Assembly (NCBI RefSeq): GCF_900143005.1
Contig: NZ_FRCS01000017.1
Coordinates: forward strand, 85,739-149,738
Source: Cryptosporangium aurantiacum
GTDB taxonomy: Bacteria; Actinomycetota; Actinomycetes; Mycobacteriales; Cryptosporangiaceae
Direction: 5' to 3'
DNA length: 64,000 nt
Position numbers and translations under genes: made by a program. Within the stretch, counting starts at the first letter, position 1, and every line of letters starts with the position of its first letter. The notes under the pieces are model-generated. The model ran no database searches. It was not told the origin of the DNA and saw only the letters and a list, made by a program, of their open reading frames with translations. Below are positions 27,701 through 36,197 of the stretch, piece after piece.

Positions 27701-28455
27701 TCACCGTCGTCCGGGATGGTGCGGTCGCCACCGTCACGCTCAACCGGCCGGACAAGCTCAACGCGCTCGACCGCGCCACTCGCTGGGAGCTGATCGACGC
27801 GCTCCGCGCGCTGTCCACCGACGCGTCTGTACGGGCGGTCGTGCTGACCGGCGCGGGCCGCGCGTTCTGCGTCGGGCAGGACCTGGCCGCGGTCGAGGAA
27901 CTCGAGCACGCCGACGAGACCGTTGCCGGTTCGTACAACCCGCTCGCGCAGACGATCGCGACGATGCCGCAGCCGGTGATCGCCGCGGTCAACGGACTCG
28001 CGGTCGGCGCCGGTCTAGGCCTGGCGCTGGCGTGCGACCAGCGTCTGGCCGCCGAGACCGCGTCGTTCGCGTGCGCGTTCAGCAAGGTCGGGCTGGTGCC
28101 CGACACCGCCGTGTCGTGGTACCTGGTCCGCGAGCTCGGTTATGCCCGCGCGTTCTGGTTCGCCGCGAGCGGCCGGCCGATTCCCGCCGCCGAGGCGCAC
28201 CGGCTCGGGTTGCTCAACGAGGTGGTTCCCGACGACCAGCTGGCTGCCCGCGCGCAGGGGCTGGCTCAGCTGTTCGCTGCCGGGCCCGCGCACGCGCTGG
28301 CGCTGACCAAGCGACAGTTCCGGGCCGTCAGCGAGATCTCGTTCGAGGCCGCGCTGGCGCTGGAGGCCCGCCACCAGGGCGACGCCGCCGCGCACCCCGA
28401 TCACGTCGAGGGCCGCACCGCGTTCGCGGAGAAGCGGGCTCCCCGGTGGGGGTAG
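27697..28455 (+). CDS. Enoyl-CoA hydratase/isomerase family protein
   Basis: A 252-residue crotonase: VTLNRPDKLNALDRATRWELIDAL, first oxyanion segment GAGRAFCVGQDLAAVEE and second GLAVGAGLGLALACDQRLAA. The Q-D-L in the first segment resembles PaaG-like isomerases. The C-terminal HPDHVEGRTAFAEKRAPRWG is the usual trimer tail. It likely hydrates or isomerises an enoyl-CoA for the dehydrogenase encoded two genes upstream. Overlaps are four bases with the NTF2-like gene and ten with the hydrolase. Confidence 0.8.
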   Translation: MITVVRDGAVATVTLNRPDKLNALDRATRWELIDALRALSTDASVRAVVLTGAGRAFCVGQDLAAVEELEHADETVAGSYNPLAQTIATMPQPVIAAVNGLAVGAGLGLALACDQRLAAETASFACAFSKVGLVPDTAVSWYLVRELGYARAFWFAASGRPIPAAEAHRLGLLNEVVPDDQLAARAQGLAQLFAAGPAHALALTKRQFRAVSEISFEAALALEARHQGDAAAHPDHVEGRTAFAEKRAPRWG

Positions 28456-29138
28456 TCCTCGTCCACGGGTTGTGGCACGGCGTGTGGACGTGGGAGGCCG
28501 TCCGCGCGGCGCTGGCCGACCGCGGCGTGCAGAGCGTCGCCGTCGAGCTGCCGTTGACCGATCTGGACGCCGACGTGGCCGCCGTCCGCGCCGTGCTCGA
28601 CCGTGTTGAGGGTCCGGCCGTCCTGGTCGGGCACTCCTACGGTGGCGCGGTCATCACCGCGGCCGGGGTGCACCCGGCCGTGCGGCACCTGCTGTACGTG
28701 GCGGCGTTCCAGCTCGATCAGGGCGAGTCGGTCAGCAGGCTGCTGCCCGGCGAGTCGTTTCCGCAGACCCGTCTCGCGGAGGCGATGCGGGTCGGGGAGA
28801 CCGAGGTCGACGTTGACCCGGTGCTCGGACCCCAGCTGCTCTACAGCGACGCGCCGGCGGAGATCACCGCCGTGGCCGCGAGCCGCCTGCGGCCGGTCGG
28901 CCGGGCGCTGTTCCGGGGCGTGCCGACGCCGATCGCCTGGCGCTCCACACCGTCGACCTACCTCGTGTGCGGCGAGGACCGCGTCGTCCACCCGGAGCTG
29001 CAGCGGGCCATGGCCCGCCGCGCCACCCGCACGCTGGAGTGGCCGAGCGGGCACAGCCCCGCGCTCACCCGCCCCGAGAGGCTGGCCACGCTCCTCGCCG
29101 AGCTCGCCGCCGGCGCGGCGGACACACGGCACGGCTGA
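28446..29138 (+). CDS. Alpha/beta hydrolase
   Basis: A 230-residue alpha/beta hydrolase with VVLVHGLWHGVWTWEAV at the N-terminus, nucleophile elbow VLVGHSYGGAVIT (Ser in G-H-S-Y-G), acid region YLVCGEDRVVHPE and terminal His in WPSGHSPALTRP. It resembles the short EstC/pyrethroid-esterase-like group. The GTG at 28446 is inside the crotonase gene, giving a ten-base overlap and probable translational coupling. It could be a thioesterase or ester hydrolase finishing this pathway; the substrate is unknown. Confidence 0.75.
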   Translation: MGVVLVHGLWHGVWTWEAVRAALADRGVQSVAVELPLTDLDADVAAVRAVLDRVEGPAVLVGHSYGGAVITAAGVHPAVRHLLYVAAFQLDQGESVSRLLPGESFPQTRLAEAMRVGETEVDVDPVLGPQLLYSDAPAEITAVAASRLRPVGRALFRGVPTPIAWRSTPSTYLVCGEDRVVHPELQRAMARRATRTLEWPSGHSPALTRPERLATLLAELAAGAADTRHG

Positions 29139-29174
29139 GCGCGGGCGGCGCACCTGCGCCGCCCGCCACCGGAC

Positions 29175-29969
29175 TCAGCGCTCCTGCGGAGCGGTCTTCT
29201 TCACCAGGCGGCGGACGCCGGACAGCCACCGATCCGGGTCGGCGGCCTTCTGCGCCCAGTACGTGCCCACCTCCGGGTGCGGCAGGATGAGGAAGCGCTC
29301 CTCGGCGAGGCCCTCGACGACTGACTGCGCGACGTCGTCCGGGGAGATCACCTCGCCGGACGCGGCCACCAGCGACGCCGCCGCGCTGCCCTCCTCCAGC
29401 GGATCCAGCAGCAACGGCGTCGACACCCCGAGCGGGCACACCACGCTCACGCCGATCCCACGGTCGCCGTAGGTCACCGCGAGCCACTCCGCGAGCCCGA
29501 CCGCACCGTGCTTGGTGACCGTGTACGGCGCGTCCCCGGGCGTCGTCAGGAGCCCGGCCGCCGACGCGACGTTCAGCAGGTAGCCACTGCCCCGCTCCAG
29601 CATCGACGGCACCACCGCCCGCGCCGCGTACACGTGCGCCAGGACGTTCACCGCGAACACCTGCTGCCAGACGTCGGTCTCGAGCTCGACACCGCCACCG
29701 GTGAACACGCCGGCGTTCGAGCAGAACAGGTCGATCCGGCCGTGCTCGGCCAGCACCCGGTCGACCAGCGCGGCGACGGCCGCCTCGTCGGTGACGTCGG
29801 TCGTGTCGGCGACCCCGCCGATCTCGCCCGCCACCCGCTGCGCCGCAGCGCCGTCCCGGTCGCTGACGACGACGAGCGCCGCGCCGTCGGCGGCGAACCG
29901 CCGCGCCAGTGCCGCGCCGATGCCGCTGCCGGCGCCGGTGACGACCACGACCGCGTTCTCGATCTTCAC
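29175..29969 (-). CDS. Short-chain dehydrogenase/reductase
   Basis: A 264-residue classical SDR: NAD(P) motif VVVVTGAGSGIGAALARRFA, NAG in LFCSNAGVFTG, catalytic Ser in LLNVASAAGLL and Tyr/Lys in YTVTKHGAV. Asp in VVSDRD after strand 2 favours NAD. The C-terminal region (VISPDDVAQSVVEGLAEERFLILPHPEVGTYWAQKAADPDRWLSG) matches SDRs seen in aromatic and steroid catabolic loci. It starts at a GTG overlapping the FAH-hydrolase stop (GTGA), with AAGGAG upstream. Last gene of the minus-strand run 29175-32842. Confidence 0.8.
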   Translation of the reverse strand: MKIENAVVVVTGAGSGIGAALARRFAADGAALVVVSDRDGAAAQRVAGEIGGVADTTDVTDEAAVAALVDRVLAEHGRIDLFCSNAGVFTGGGVELETDVWQQVFAVNVLAHVYAARAVVPSMLERGSGYLLNVASAAGLLTTPGDAPYTVTKHGAVGLAEWLAVTYGDRGIGVSVVCPLGVSTPLLLDPLEEGSAAASLVAASGEVISPDDVAQSVVEGLAEERFLILPHPEVGTYWAQKAADPDRWLSGVRRLVKKTAPQER

Positions 29970-30883
29970 TGCACGCTCTCCTTGATTCGACGCCGTGCCT
30001 TCGGAATGTCCACCGGAGCGGGGCCGGGAACCAGCCGGTTCTCGATGACACCCAGCTGCTCGACCTCGATGCGCACGACGTCGCCGGGCTTCAGCCAGTC
30101 CGGGGCCGTCTCCGGCTGCGTTCGCTTGATCTCGGCGAGGCACCCGGTTCCGCAGGTGCCCGAGCCGAGCACGTCCCCGGGACGCACCACCGTCCCCCGG
30201 GACGCGTACGCCACGAGATCACCGAACGACCACGACATGTTCGCGGTGGTGTCCCCGCCGGTCCGCACCCCGTTGAGGCGGACCTCGGTGCGCAGCGCCA
30301 GGCGTCCGTCCTCGACAAAATCGGCGAGCTCGTCGGCGGTCACCAGCCACGGGCCGAGCGTGATCGCCGAGTCCTTGGACTTCGACGGCCCCATCGGCTG
30401 CTTGAACTCCGCGACCTGCAGGTCGCGCGCGGACCAGTCGTTCATGATCGTGTAGCCCACGATGTGCGCCGCGCCCTGCTCCGGCGTCAGGTCCGAGCCG
30501 GCGGTCCCGACCACCGCGGCGACCTCCAGCTCGTAGTCGTACTGCGTCACCAGCGGCGGCATCCGCACGTCGCCGTACGGCGCCACGATCGCCGCCGGGT
30601 TCGAGAAGTAGAACAGCGGCTGGTCGTACCACTCGTCGGGTACCGCGCCGGCCAGCGCCGCCAGGTGCTGCTCGTACGTGAGGAAGTCTCGCACGGACGG
30701 CGGCGCGAGCAGCGGCCCGAACACGGCGTCCTCCAGCGGCACCGCATCGTGCGTGCGCAGCGTCCGGAAGCCCTCGATGAGGACGTCGAGCAGCGTCGGC
30801 CCGGGCGGTGCCAGCCGGATCACGTCCCCGTCCAGGACGCCGACCCGGGCTCCGTCCGCGGTCAGCAGCGTCGTCAGCCGCAT
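29966..30883 (-). CDS. Fumarylacetoacetate hydrolase (FAH) family protein
   Basis: A 305-residue FAH-fold enzyme. Metal ligands are visible as the Glu pair in YDYELEVAAVVG and the Asp in IMNDWSARDLQ; a catalytic-type FKQPMGPSKSKDSAITLGPWLV loop and the SGTCGTGCL turn follow. This fold cleaves C-C bonds of acylpyruvates or decarboxylates/hydrates 2-oxo acids. In this island it would act after ring cleavage or on a 2,4-dioxo acid. It is flanked by an SDR (GTGA overlap) and a cyclase two bases upstream. A second FAH protein is at 39381. Confidence 0.82.
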   Translation of the reverse strand: MRLTTLLTADGARVGVLDGDVIRLAPPGPTLLDVLIEGFRTLRTHDAVPLEDAVFGPLLAPPSVRDFLTYEQHLAALAGAVPDEWYDQPLFYFSNPAAIVAPYGDVRMPPLVTQYDYELEVAAVVGTAGSDLTPEQGAAHIVGYTIMNDWSARDLQVAEFKQPMGPSKSKDSAITLGPWLVTADELADFVEDGRLALRTEVRLNGVRTGGDTTANMSWSFGDLVAYASRGTVVRPGDVLGSGTCGTGCLAEIKRTQPETAPDWLKPGDVVRIEVEQLGVIENRLVPGPAPVDIPKARRRIKESVQ

Positions 30884-30884
30884 G

Positions 30885-31850
30885 TCACTTCACCGCCACG
30901 GGGTTGACCGGCGACCCGACCGCCCGGGTGAACGGCAGCGGCTGCGCCGCCAGGAAGAACTCGTGGACGCCGTCCGCCGCGCAGTCCGCGGCCAGCGCGT
31001 CGAGGTCCCACATCTCCCCCAGCAGCAGCCCGATGTGCGGCAGCGCGACCTGGTGCAGCGGCTGCATCGCGTCCGGCCACTCGTTGGGCCGCACCTCGAC
31101 GCCCCACGTGTCGGTGGCGACCGCCGCGATCTCGGTGCCGTGTAGCCAGCCGAGGGTCTCGAACGACAATCCCGGCGCCGGGCCGCCGGCGTACGTGCCC
31201 CAGCCCTCCCCGCGCCGGACCCGGGTCAGCTGGCCGGTCCGCACGAGGACGAGGTCGCCCCGGCCGATGCTCACCCCCTGACGCTCGCGCGTCGACTCCA
31301 GGTCCGCGCTGGTGATCGGGTACCCGTCCGGCAGCTCGCCGTCCTCGCCCAGCGCGCGCCCGACGTCGAGCAGTACGCCGCGGCCGACCACCGGCGCGGC
31401 GAGCCGTTCGATCCCGGTCGCGACGTCACCCTCGCTGGTCACGACCTCGCGGCCGGCCCGGCCGTTCCAGGCCACCCCGTGGTCAAAGACGTGCCCCAGG
31501 CCGTCCCACTGCGTGCTGCACTGCAGCGGCATGAACACCGCGTCGTCGGCGACCGACAGCCCGTGCGGCAGCCCCATCTGCTCGGCGGTGTCCATACCGG
31601 TCGACATCATCGTGTGCACGGGGTTGACCCGCCGCTTCCACCCGAACTGCGGGCCGTTCTCGTCGAACGGCAGCGAGAGGCTGAAGCTCACGCCCCGGCG
31701 GATCAGCGCCGCTGCGGCGGCGCGCTTCTCCGCGTCGAGAAAGTTCACGGTGCCGACGCCGTCGTCGGCGCCCCACCGGTTCCAGTTGCTGTACCGCTTC
31801 GCCGCCGCGGCGATTGCCGCCTCCGGGTCGGAGCCGAACTCGTCGATCAC
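30885..31850 (-). CDS. Cyclase-family (kynurenine-formamidase-like) hydrolase
   Basis: A 321-residue member of the cyclase/formamidase fold. The metal motif, normally H-x-G-T-H-x-D-x3-H, reads QCSTQWDGLGHVF: both leading His are Gln (residues 110 and 114), while Asp116 and His120 remain. This variant recurs in a subgroup of the family, so it may use fewer or different metal ligands. IVRPNEWPD-like and LLLGEMWDLDALA segments are typical of the C-terminal half. It probably hydrolyses a lactone or amide in the aromatic pathway. It overlaps the amidohydrolase gene (GTGA). Confidence 0.75.
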   Translation of the reverse strand: MIDEFGSDPEAAIAAAAKRYSNWNRWGADDGVGTVNFLDAEKRAAAAALIRRGVSFSLSLPFDENGPQFGWKRRVNPVHTMMSTGMDTAEQMGLPHGLSVADDAVFMPLQCSTQWDGLGHVFDHGVAWNGRAGREVVTSEGDVATGIERLAAPVVGRGVLLDVGRALGEDGELPDGYPITSADLESTRERQGVSIGRGDLVLVRTGQLTRVRRGEGWGTYAGGPAPGLSFETLGWLHGTEIAAVATDTWGVEVRPNEWPDAMQPLHQVALPHIGLLLGEMWDLDALAADCAADGVHEFFLAAQPLPFTRAVGSPVNPVAVK

Positions 31851-32842
31851 AGTGCCAGTCCCAGCAGCCGGGCGGCGTTGCCGCCGCGAATCGCGTCGGT
31901 CGTCGCGGCGTCGAACCCGGCCGCCTCCAGGCGGTCCACCGGGTCGTCGACGCCCATGTCGAACGGGTAGTCCGATCCGAGCGTCACCTGCGAGGACCCC
32001 ATCACCGCGACGAGATGCCGCAGCTGTTCGGGCGTGTAGACCAGCGAATCGACGAACGTCCGGCGCAGCAGCGCACTCGGCGGCTCAGCCGTGGTGCGGG
32101 CGTCGGGACGGGCGGCCCACGCGTGGTCGGCACGGACGACGTACGAGGGCAGGTAACCACCGCCGTGCGCCGACCAGATCCGCAAGCCCGGGTGCCGCTC
32201 CAGCACGCCCGAGAACAACAGACGGGAGAGCGCCAACGCGGTCTCCGTCGGGTTTCCCACGCTGTTGAACAGGTAATACGCGTTGAGCCGCTCGCCGAGC
32301 GTGCAGCCCCACGGGTGGATCAGCACCGCGAGCCCCAGCTCCTCGGCGGCGGCCCAGAAGTCCGCCAGCGACGGGTCGTCCAGCTCGCGGTCCGGCCCCG
32401 CGGCCGTCGAGATCTGCACCCCGCGCAGGCCCAGGTCGGCAGCCGCCCGCAACTGCGCGACGACGAGGCTCGGGTGCTGCAACGACACCGTGCCGATCGG
32501 GATCAGCCGGGCCGGTTCCTTCGCGCAGTACGCGGCCACGCCCTCGTTGGTCGCCGCGACGATCCGGTCGGCCAGGTCCGGAGGAGCCCACGCGTGCGGC
32601 AACGGCACCGCGCTCACCGCCTGGACGTCCACCCGGGCGGCGTCCATCGCGGCCAGACGGGTGTCGAGGTCGACCAGCCTCGGTCCCAGCGCGGCGATCT
32701 GCTCGACGTTCACCGCGAGCGACGCGGGGCCGAGCGTCGCCGCGTCGATCTGACGCTGCCGCGCCAGGCCCGGATGGCCGTCGATCAGCGCGTCCACGGC
32801 CGGGACCGCCAGGTGAGCGTGGACATCGATCGCTTGCGTCAC
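31847..32842 (-). CDS. Amidohydrolase-2 family protein, ACMSD-like
   Basis: A 331-residue TIM-barrel metal enzyme. The ligand set is complete: H-x-H in IDVHAHLAVP, His in VLIHPWGC, His in IWSAHGGGYLPSY and Asp in TLGSDYPFDMG. The order and the C-terminal GGNAARLLGL match aminocarboxymuconate-semialdehyde decarboxylase and related gamma-resorcylate or 5-carboxyvanillate decarboxylases. Non-oxidative decarboxylation of an aromatic or ring-cleaved acid is therefore likely. The GTG at 32842 has a GAAGAG site. First gene of the minus-strand operon. Confidence 0.8.
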   Translation of the reverse strand: MTQAIDVHAHLAVPAVDALIDGHPGLARQRQIDAATLGPASLAVNVEQIAALGPRLVDLDTRLAAMDAARVDVQAVSAVPLPHAWAPPDLADRIVAATNEGVAAYCAKEPARLIPIGTVSLQHPSLVVAQLRAAADLGLRGVQISTAAGPDRELDDPSLADFWAAAEELGLAVLIHPWGCTLGERLNAYYLFNSVGNPTETALALSRLLFSGVLERHPGLRIWSAHGGGYLPSYVVRADHAWAARPDARTTAEPPSALLRRTFVDSLVYTPEQLRHLVAVMGSSQVTLGSDYPFDMGVDDPVDRLEAAGFDAATTDAIRGGNAARLLGLAL

Positions 32843-32933
32843 GTCATCTCTTCCCTTCGATGCCGCAACGGCACTGCCACGGCGTGGGAACAGCATCGAA
32901 CGACGGCGACGACAGCGGAACTCGCGATTCCGT

Positions 32934-32945
32934 ATGCCCTGGCAT
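32934..32945. promoter_or_regulatory. Inverted repeat ATGCC-CT-GGCAT, candidate operator
   Basis: A 12-bp inverted repeat sits about 90 bases upstream of the amidohydrolase start, in the 154-base gap between it and the lysR stop. A looser ATTCA...TGAAT repeat follows at about 32944-32962. It is the best candidate control site for the minus-strand operon 29175-32842. Confidence 0.35.
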
Positions 32946-32996
32946 TCAGCGCATCAATGAATACTCTCGACCGACCGCTGCGGACGGCGTTCAGCG

Positions 32997-33926
32997 TCAA
33001 TCCGGCAGGCCGGCGTTCTCCGCGGTGGCGACCGCCAACAGCTCCTCGCGCAGCCACACGTGGCCGGGGTCCCGGTCGCGCCGGGTGTGCCAGTACGCCG
33101 ACTGCCGCAGCGGCTGAAGCGGGATCGCCGGCTCGAGAATGCGGATGTCGGCGGCGGCGGCGACCCGCCGGGCCAACCGCTCGGGCACCATCGCGACGAG
33201 CTCCGTTCCGGCCAGCATGAACGGCATCGTCATGAACGTGCTGGCGGTCGCGACGACGTGCCGCACGCACCCGGCGGCGTCCAGTTCGTCCTCGAAGATC
33301 GCGCGCGCGCCCTCGACGGCATACATGAGGTACGGCGAGGAGGCCAGGAGCTCCGCGTCCAGCCGGTCTCCCGCCCTGGGGTGTCCGGTCCATACCGCGC
33401 CGACGAAGCGATCGTCGAGCACCGGCAGCCGGGAGCAGGCCGGGAGCACATCGTCGCCGACGATCCGGTCGGGCAGGATCGCAATGTCCAGCTCGTCGCG
33501 CTGCAACGCGGTCAGGTAGCGCGCACCGACCGGCGCCGCGTCCAACCGGAGACCGGCCGCCAGGCCCGACAGCCGGCCCAGCAGCGGCCGGAGGAGCATC
33601 GCCCCGACGTAGTCGCTCGCGATGACCGTGAACCTCCGGGTGTCGCTCGCCGGATCGAAGACCGGCGGCCGGACGATCGTCTGCTCGATCGTCGCCAGGA
33701 CCTCACGCACGGGCTCGATGAGCGACTCGGCGCGCGGAGTCAGTTCCAGGTAGCGGCCGTGTTTGGTGAGCAACTCGTCGCCAAGGACCTTGCGCAGCCG
33801 GGCTAGCGCGGTGCTGGTGGCCGGCTGGGACATGTGCAGGCGCTCGGCGGCACGCGTGACGTTCTTCTCCCGCAGCAATGCGTCGAGCACGACCAACAGA
33901 TTGAGGTCGACCTGTCCGAGCTTCAT
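32997..33926 (-). CDS. LysR family transcriptional regulator
   Basis: A 309-residue LysR regulator of the NodD/LinR-like type: helix-turn-helix VDLNLLVVLDALLREKNVTRAAERLHMSQPATSTALARLRKVLGDELL and effector domain from about residue 90 (RRFTVIASDYVGAMLLRPLLGRL; ELDIAILPDRIVG). AGGAG precedes the ATG at 33926. It is divergent from the extradiol dioxygenase, the standard layout for a catabolic activator that senses an aromatic substrate or ring-cleavage product. It probably governs both flanking operons. Confidence 0.88.
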   Translation of the reverse strand: MKLGQVDLNLLVVLDALLREKNVTRAAERLHMSQPATSTALARLRKVLGDELLTKHGRYLELTPRAESLIEPVREVLATIEQTIVRPPVFDPASDTRRFTVIASDYVGAMLLRPLLGRLSGLAAGLRLDAAPVGARYLTALQRDELDIAILPDRIVGDDVLPACSRLPVLDDRFVGAVWTGHPRAGDRLDAELLASSPYLMYAVEGARAIFEDELDAAGCVRHVVATASTFMTMPFMLAGTELVAMVPERLARRVAAAADIRILEPAIPLQPLRQSAYWHTRRDRDPGHVWLREELLAVATAENAGLPD

Positions 33927-34091
33927 TGCTCTCCTCACGATCCGGTCGGCCTCTGACGTTACCCACCCGAGCCCGAGGCCCAGCCATGCCGGTGGCGAAT
34001 TGGAGCGATAGCAACCATGCATTTCCGCCCGGCAGCGTGGATTCCTAGCGTCGTCGACAACAGGAAAACCGCCCGACATCGGAGAGACACC

Positions 34092-35021
34092 ATGGGCAGC
34101 CTGATCGCGAAACTCGGTTACGTCGGCGTCCAGACCCCCCGCTACGAGGAGTTCCGTACCTGGGGACCCGAGGTGCTGGGCTGCATGCTCGGCCCGGACG
34201 GGGAGGACGGCGCCGTCCGCCTGAAGATCGACGACGCCGACTACCGGCTGTCGTTCCACCCCGGTGAGGAGTACCGCACCGCGTACGCCGGCTGGGAGGT
34301 GCTCAACCACCGGGACCTGGACGCGGCGATCAAGCGCCTAGAGGACAACGGCGCCAAGCCTCGCTACGCCGACGAGGCCACCACCGCGGCGCGTGGCGTC
34401 CAGCGGCTCGTGCAGTTCGAGGACCCGTTCGGCCTGCCCCTGGAGCTGTTCTGCTACCAGGAGGCCAACTACCACTACTGGCACCCGCCGCGTCCGCACG
34501 CCGGCTTCGTGACCAAGGAGCAGGGCCTCGGGCACGTCGTCTTCGCGGTCCCGGACGCGCGCAAGGCGGTCGACTTCTACATCGACGCGATGGGCTTCAT
34601 CCCCAGCGAGGTGCTGACGATGAACGAGCCGCTCGGTGAGATGTGGTTCCTCCGCGTCAACCCGCGCCACCACAGCGTCGCGTTCCTCGAGGTCCCGAAC
34701 TCGATCGGCCTGCACCACGTCTACCTCGAGTCGGTCGACCTCGACGACGTCGGCTACTCCTACTTCGACGTGCTCGGCGGCGACGCCAACCCCGACCTGC
34801 AGATGGCGTTCGGCCGACACATCGGCGACCAGGTCATCTCGTACTACGTCCACACCCCCGGCGGCTTCATGATCGAGTACGGCTGGGGTGGCCTGGCGAT
34901 CGACGAGATGGACAAGCGTTCGCCCAACAACCTCAACTTCCGCAACGGCAAGCGGCAGGAGATGTGGGGCCACAAGTTCCGCTTCCAGCCCAACGAGGCC
35001 GTCCACCCGTATCAGGCCTGA
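34092..35021 (+). CDS. Extradiol (catechol 2,3-type) ring-cleavage dioxygenase
   Basis: A 309-residue type I extradiol dioxygenase of two VOC modules. Iron ligands are in the C-terminal module: His148 in EQGLGHVVFAV, His209 in SIGLHHVYLE and Glu262 in GGFMIEYGWGG. It would open a catechol ring next to the hydroxyls, giving a 2-hydroxymuconate-type product. The overall pattern is closest to 2,3-dihydroxybiphenyl/steroid (HsaC-like) enzymes; the real substrate is unknown. GGAGAG precedes the ATG at 34092. First gene of a plus-strand operon running to 41242. Confidence 0.88.
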   Translation: MGSLIAKLGYVGVQTPRYEEFRTWGPEVLGCMLGPDGEDGAVRLKIDDADYRLSFHPGEEYRTAYAGWEVLNHRDLDAAIKRLEDNGAKPRYADEATTAARGVQRLVQFEDPFGLPLELFCYQEANYHYWHPPRPHAGFVTKEQGLGHVVFAVPDARKAVDFYIDAMGFIPSEVLTMNEPLGEMWFLRVNPRHHSVAFLEVPNSIGLHHVYLESVDLDDVGYSYFDVLGGDANPDLQMAFGRHIGDQVISYYVHTPGGFMIEYGWGGLAIDEMDKRSPNNLNFRNGKRQEMWGHKFRFQPNEAVHPYQA

Positions 35022-35054
35022 TCACCGCCTTCAACCGGACAAAGGAGTCCTGTC

Positions 35055-36185
35055 ATGCCCGCGGTGAACAACGTCCTGGTCGTGGGCGGCGGGGCTGCCG
35101 GAGCCGCCGCCGCCATCCTGCTCGCGGACGCCGGCGTGGCCGTCGACCTCGTCGAGGTCATGCCCGCTGTGACCGCCCTGGGGTCCGGCATCACGCTGCA
35201 GGGCAACGCGCTGCGCGTGCTCCGGCAGCTCGGTGTGCTCGACGACTGCCTCGCGCTCGGCTACCCGTTCTCGAAGCTGGTCATCCGCGCTCCGGACCCG
35301 GCTGCCACGGTGGTCGCCGAGGTCGACGACCTCCCGTTCGGCGGTCCCGACCTGCCGTCGACCATGGGTATGTACCGGCCGGACCTCGCGCGGATCCTGA
35401 TGGCCCGCGTTGATCGGGCCGGCGCCAAGGTTCGGTTCTCGACCACCGTCGAGACCTTCCAGCAGGACGACCACGGCGTGGACGTCCGGTTCTCCGACGG
35501 CACGTCCGGACGCTACGACCTGGTCGTGGGCGCCGACGGGGTGCGGTCGGCCACTCGCCAGGCGTTGGGGATTCAGCTGGAGACCCGGTCCGTGGGGCTG
35601 GGTGCCTGGCGCATGTTCGGTCCGCGTCCGGCGGAGATCACCGCGTTCAACGTCATCTTCGGCGGTCCCTCGCACATGGTGAGCGTCTGCCCGACCTCAG
35701 AGGACACCGCGTACTGGTCGCTCCTGGAGGACGCCCAGGACCGCAGCCGGCAGAGCCCGGACGAACGGTTGGCGACGTTCCGGGACCTGACCCGGGGCTA
35801 CCACGGCCCGTGGGACGAGGTCCGGGACGCGTTCACCGACCCCGCGAAGCTGCACTACACGTGGTTCGAGGCCCACCTGCTCGACGCGCCGTGGCACCGC
35901 GGCCGGATCGGGCTCATCGGCGACGCCACCCACGTCTGCCCGCCGACCATCGCGCAGGGCGCGGCGATGGGTCTGGAGGACGCCTCCGTCCTCGCGGAGC
36001 TGCTCACGACGTCCGACCGGGTCGACGAGACGCTCTGGGACGCGTTCATGGCGCGCCGCCACGACCGCGTGAAGACCGTGGTGGACGCCTCGGTGCAGAT
36101 CGCGCAGTGGAACCTCGACCACGTCCAGGGCGACGTCCCCGCGGTGACCCGCCGGGTCGCCGCCGTCGTCAGCCAACCGGCCTGA
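35055..36185 (+). CDS. FAD-dependent aromatic-ring monooxygenase
   Basis: A 376-residue group A flavoprotein hydroxylase: dinucleotide motif VLVVGGGAAGAAAAILLADAG, the DG motif VVGADGVRSATR and the GD motif IGLIGDATHVCPPTIAQGAAMGLEDA. AAAGGAG precedes the ATG. It follows the dioxygenase by 34 bases, so it probably makes the catechol that the dioxygenase cleaves, using NAD(P)H and O2. The NAD(P)H specificity and substrate cannot be read from the sequence. Confidence 0.85.
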   Translation: MPAVNNVLVVGGGAAGAAAAILLADAGVAVDLVEVMPAVTALGSGITLQGNALRVLRQLGVLDDCLALGYPFSKLVIRAPDPAATVVAEVDDLPFGGPDLPSTMGMYRPDLARILMARVDRAGAKVRFSTTVETFQQDDHGVDVRFSDGTSGRYDLVVGADGVRSATRQALGIQLETRSVGLGAWRMFGPRPAEITAFNVIFGGPSHMVSVCPTSEDTAYWSLLEDAQDRSRQSPDERLATFRDLTRGYHGPWDEVRDAFTDPAKLHYTWFEAHLLDAPWHRGRIGLIGDATHVCPPTIAQGAAMGLEDASVLAELLTTSDRVDETLWDAFMARRHDRVKTVVDASVQIAQWNLDHVQGDVPAVTRRVAAVVSQPA

Positions 36186-36197
36186 AGGAGTTCACCC

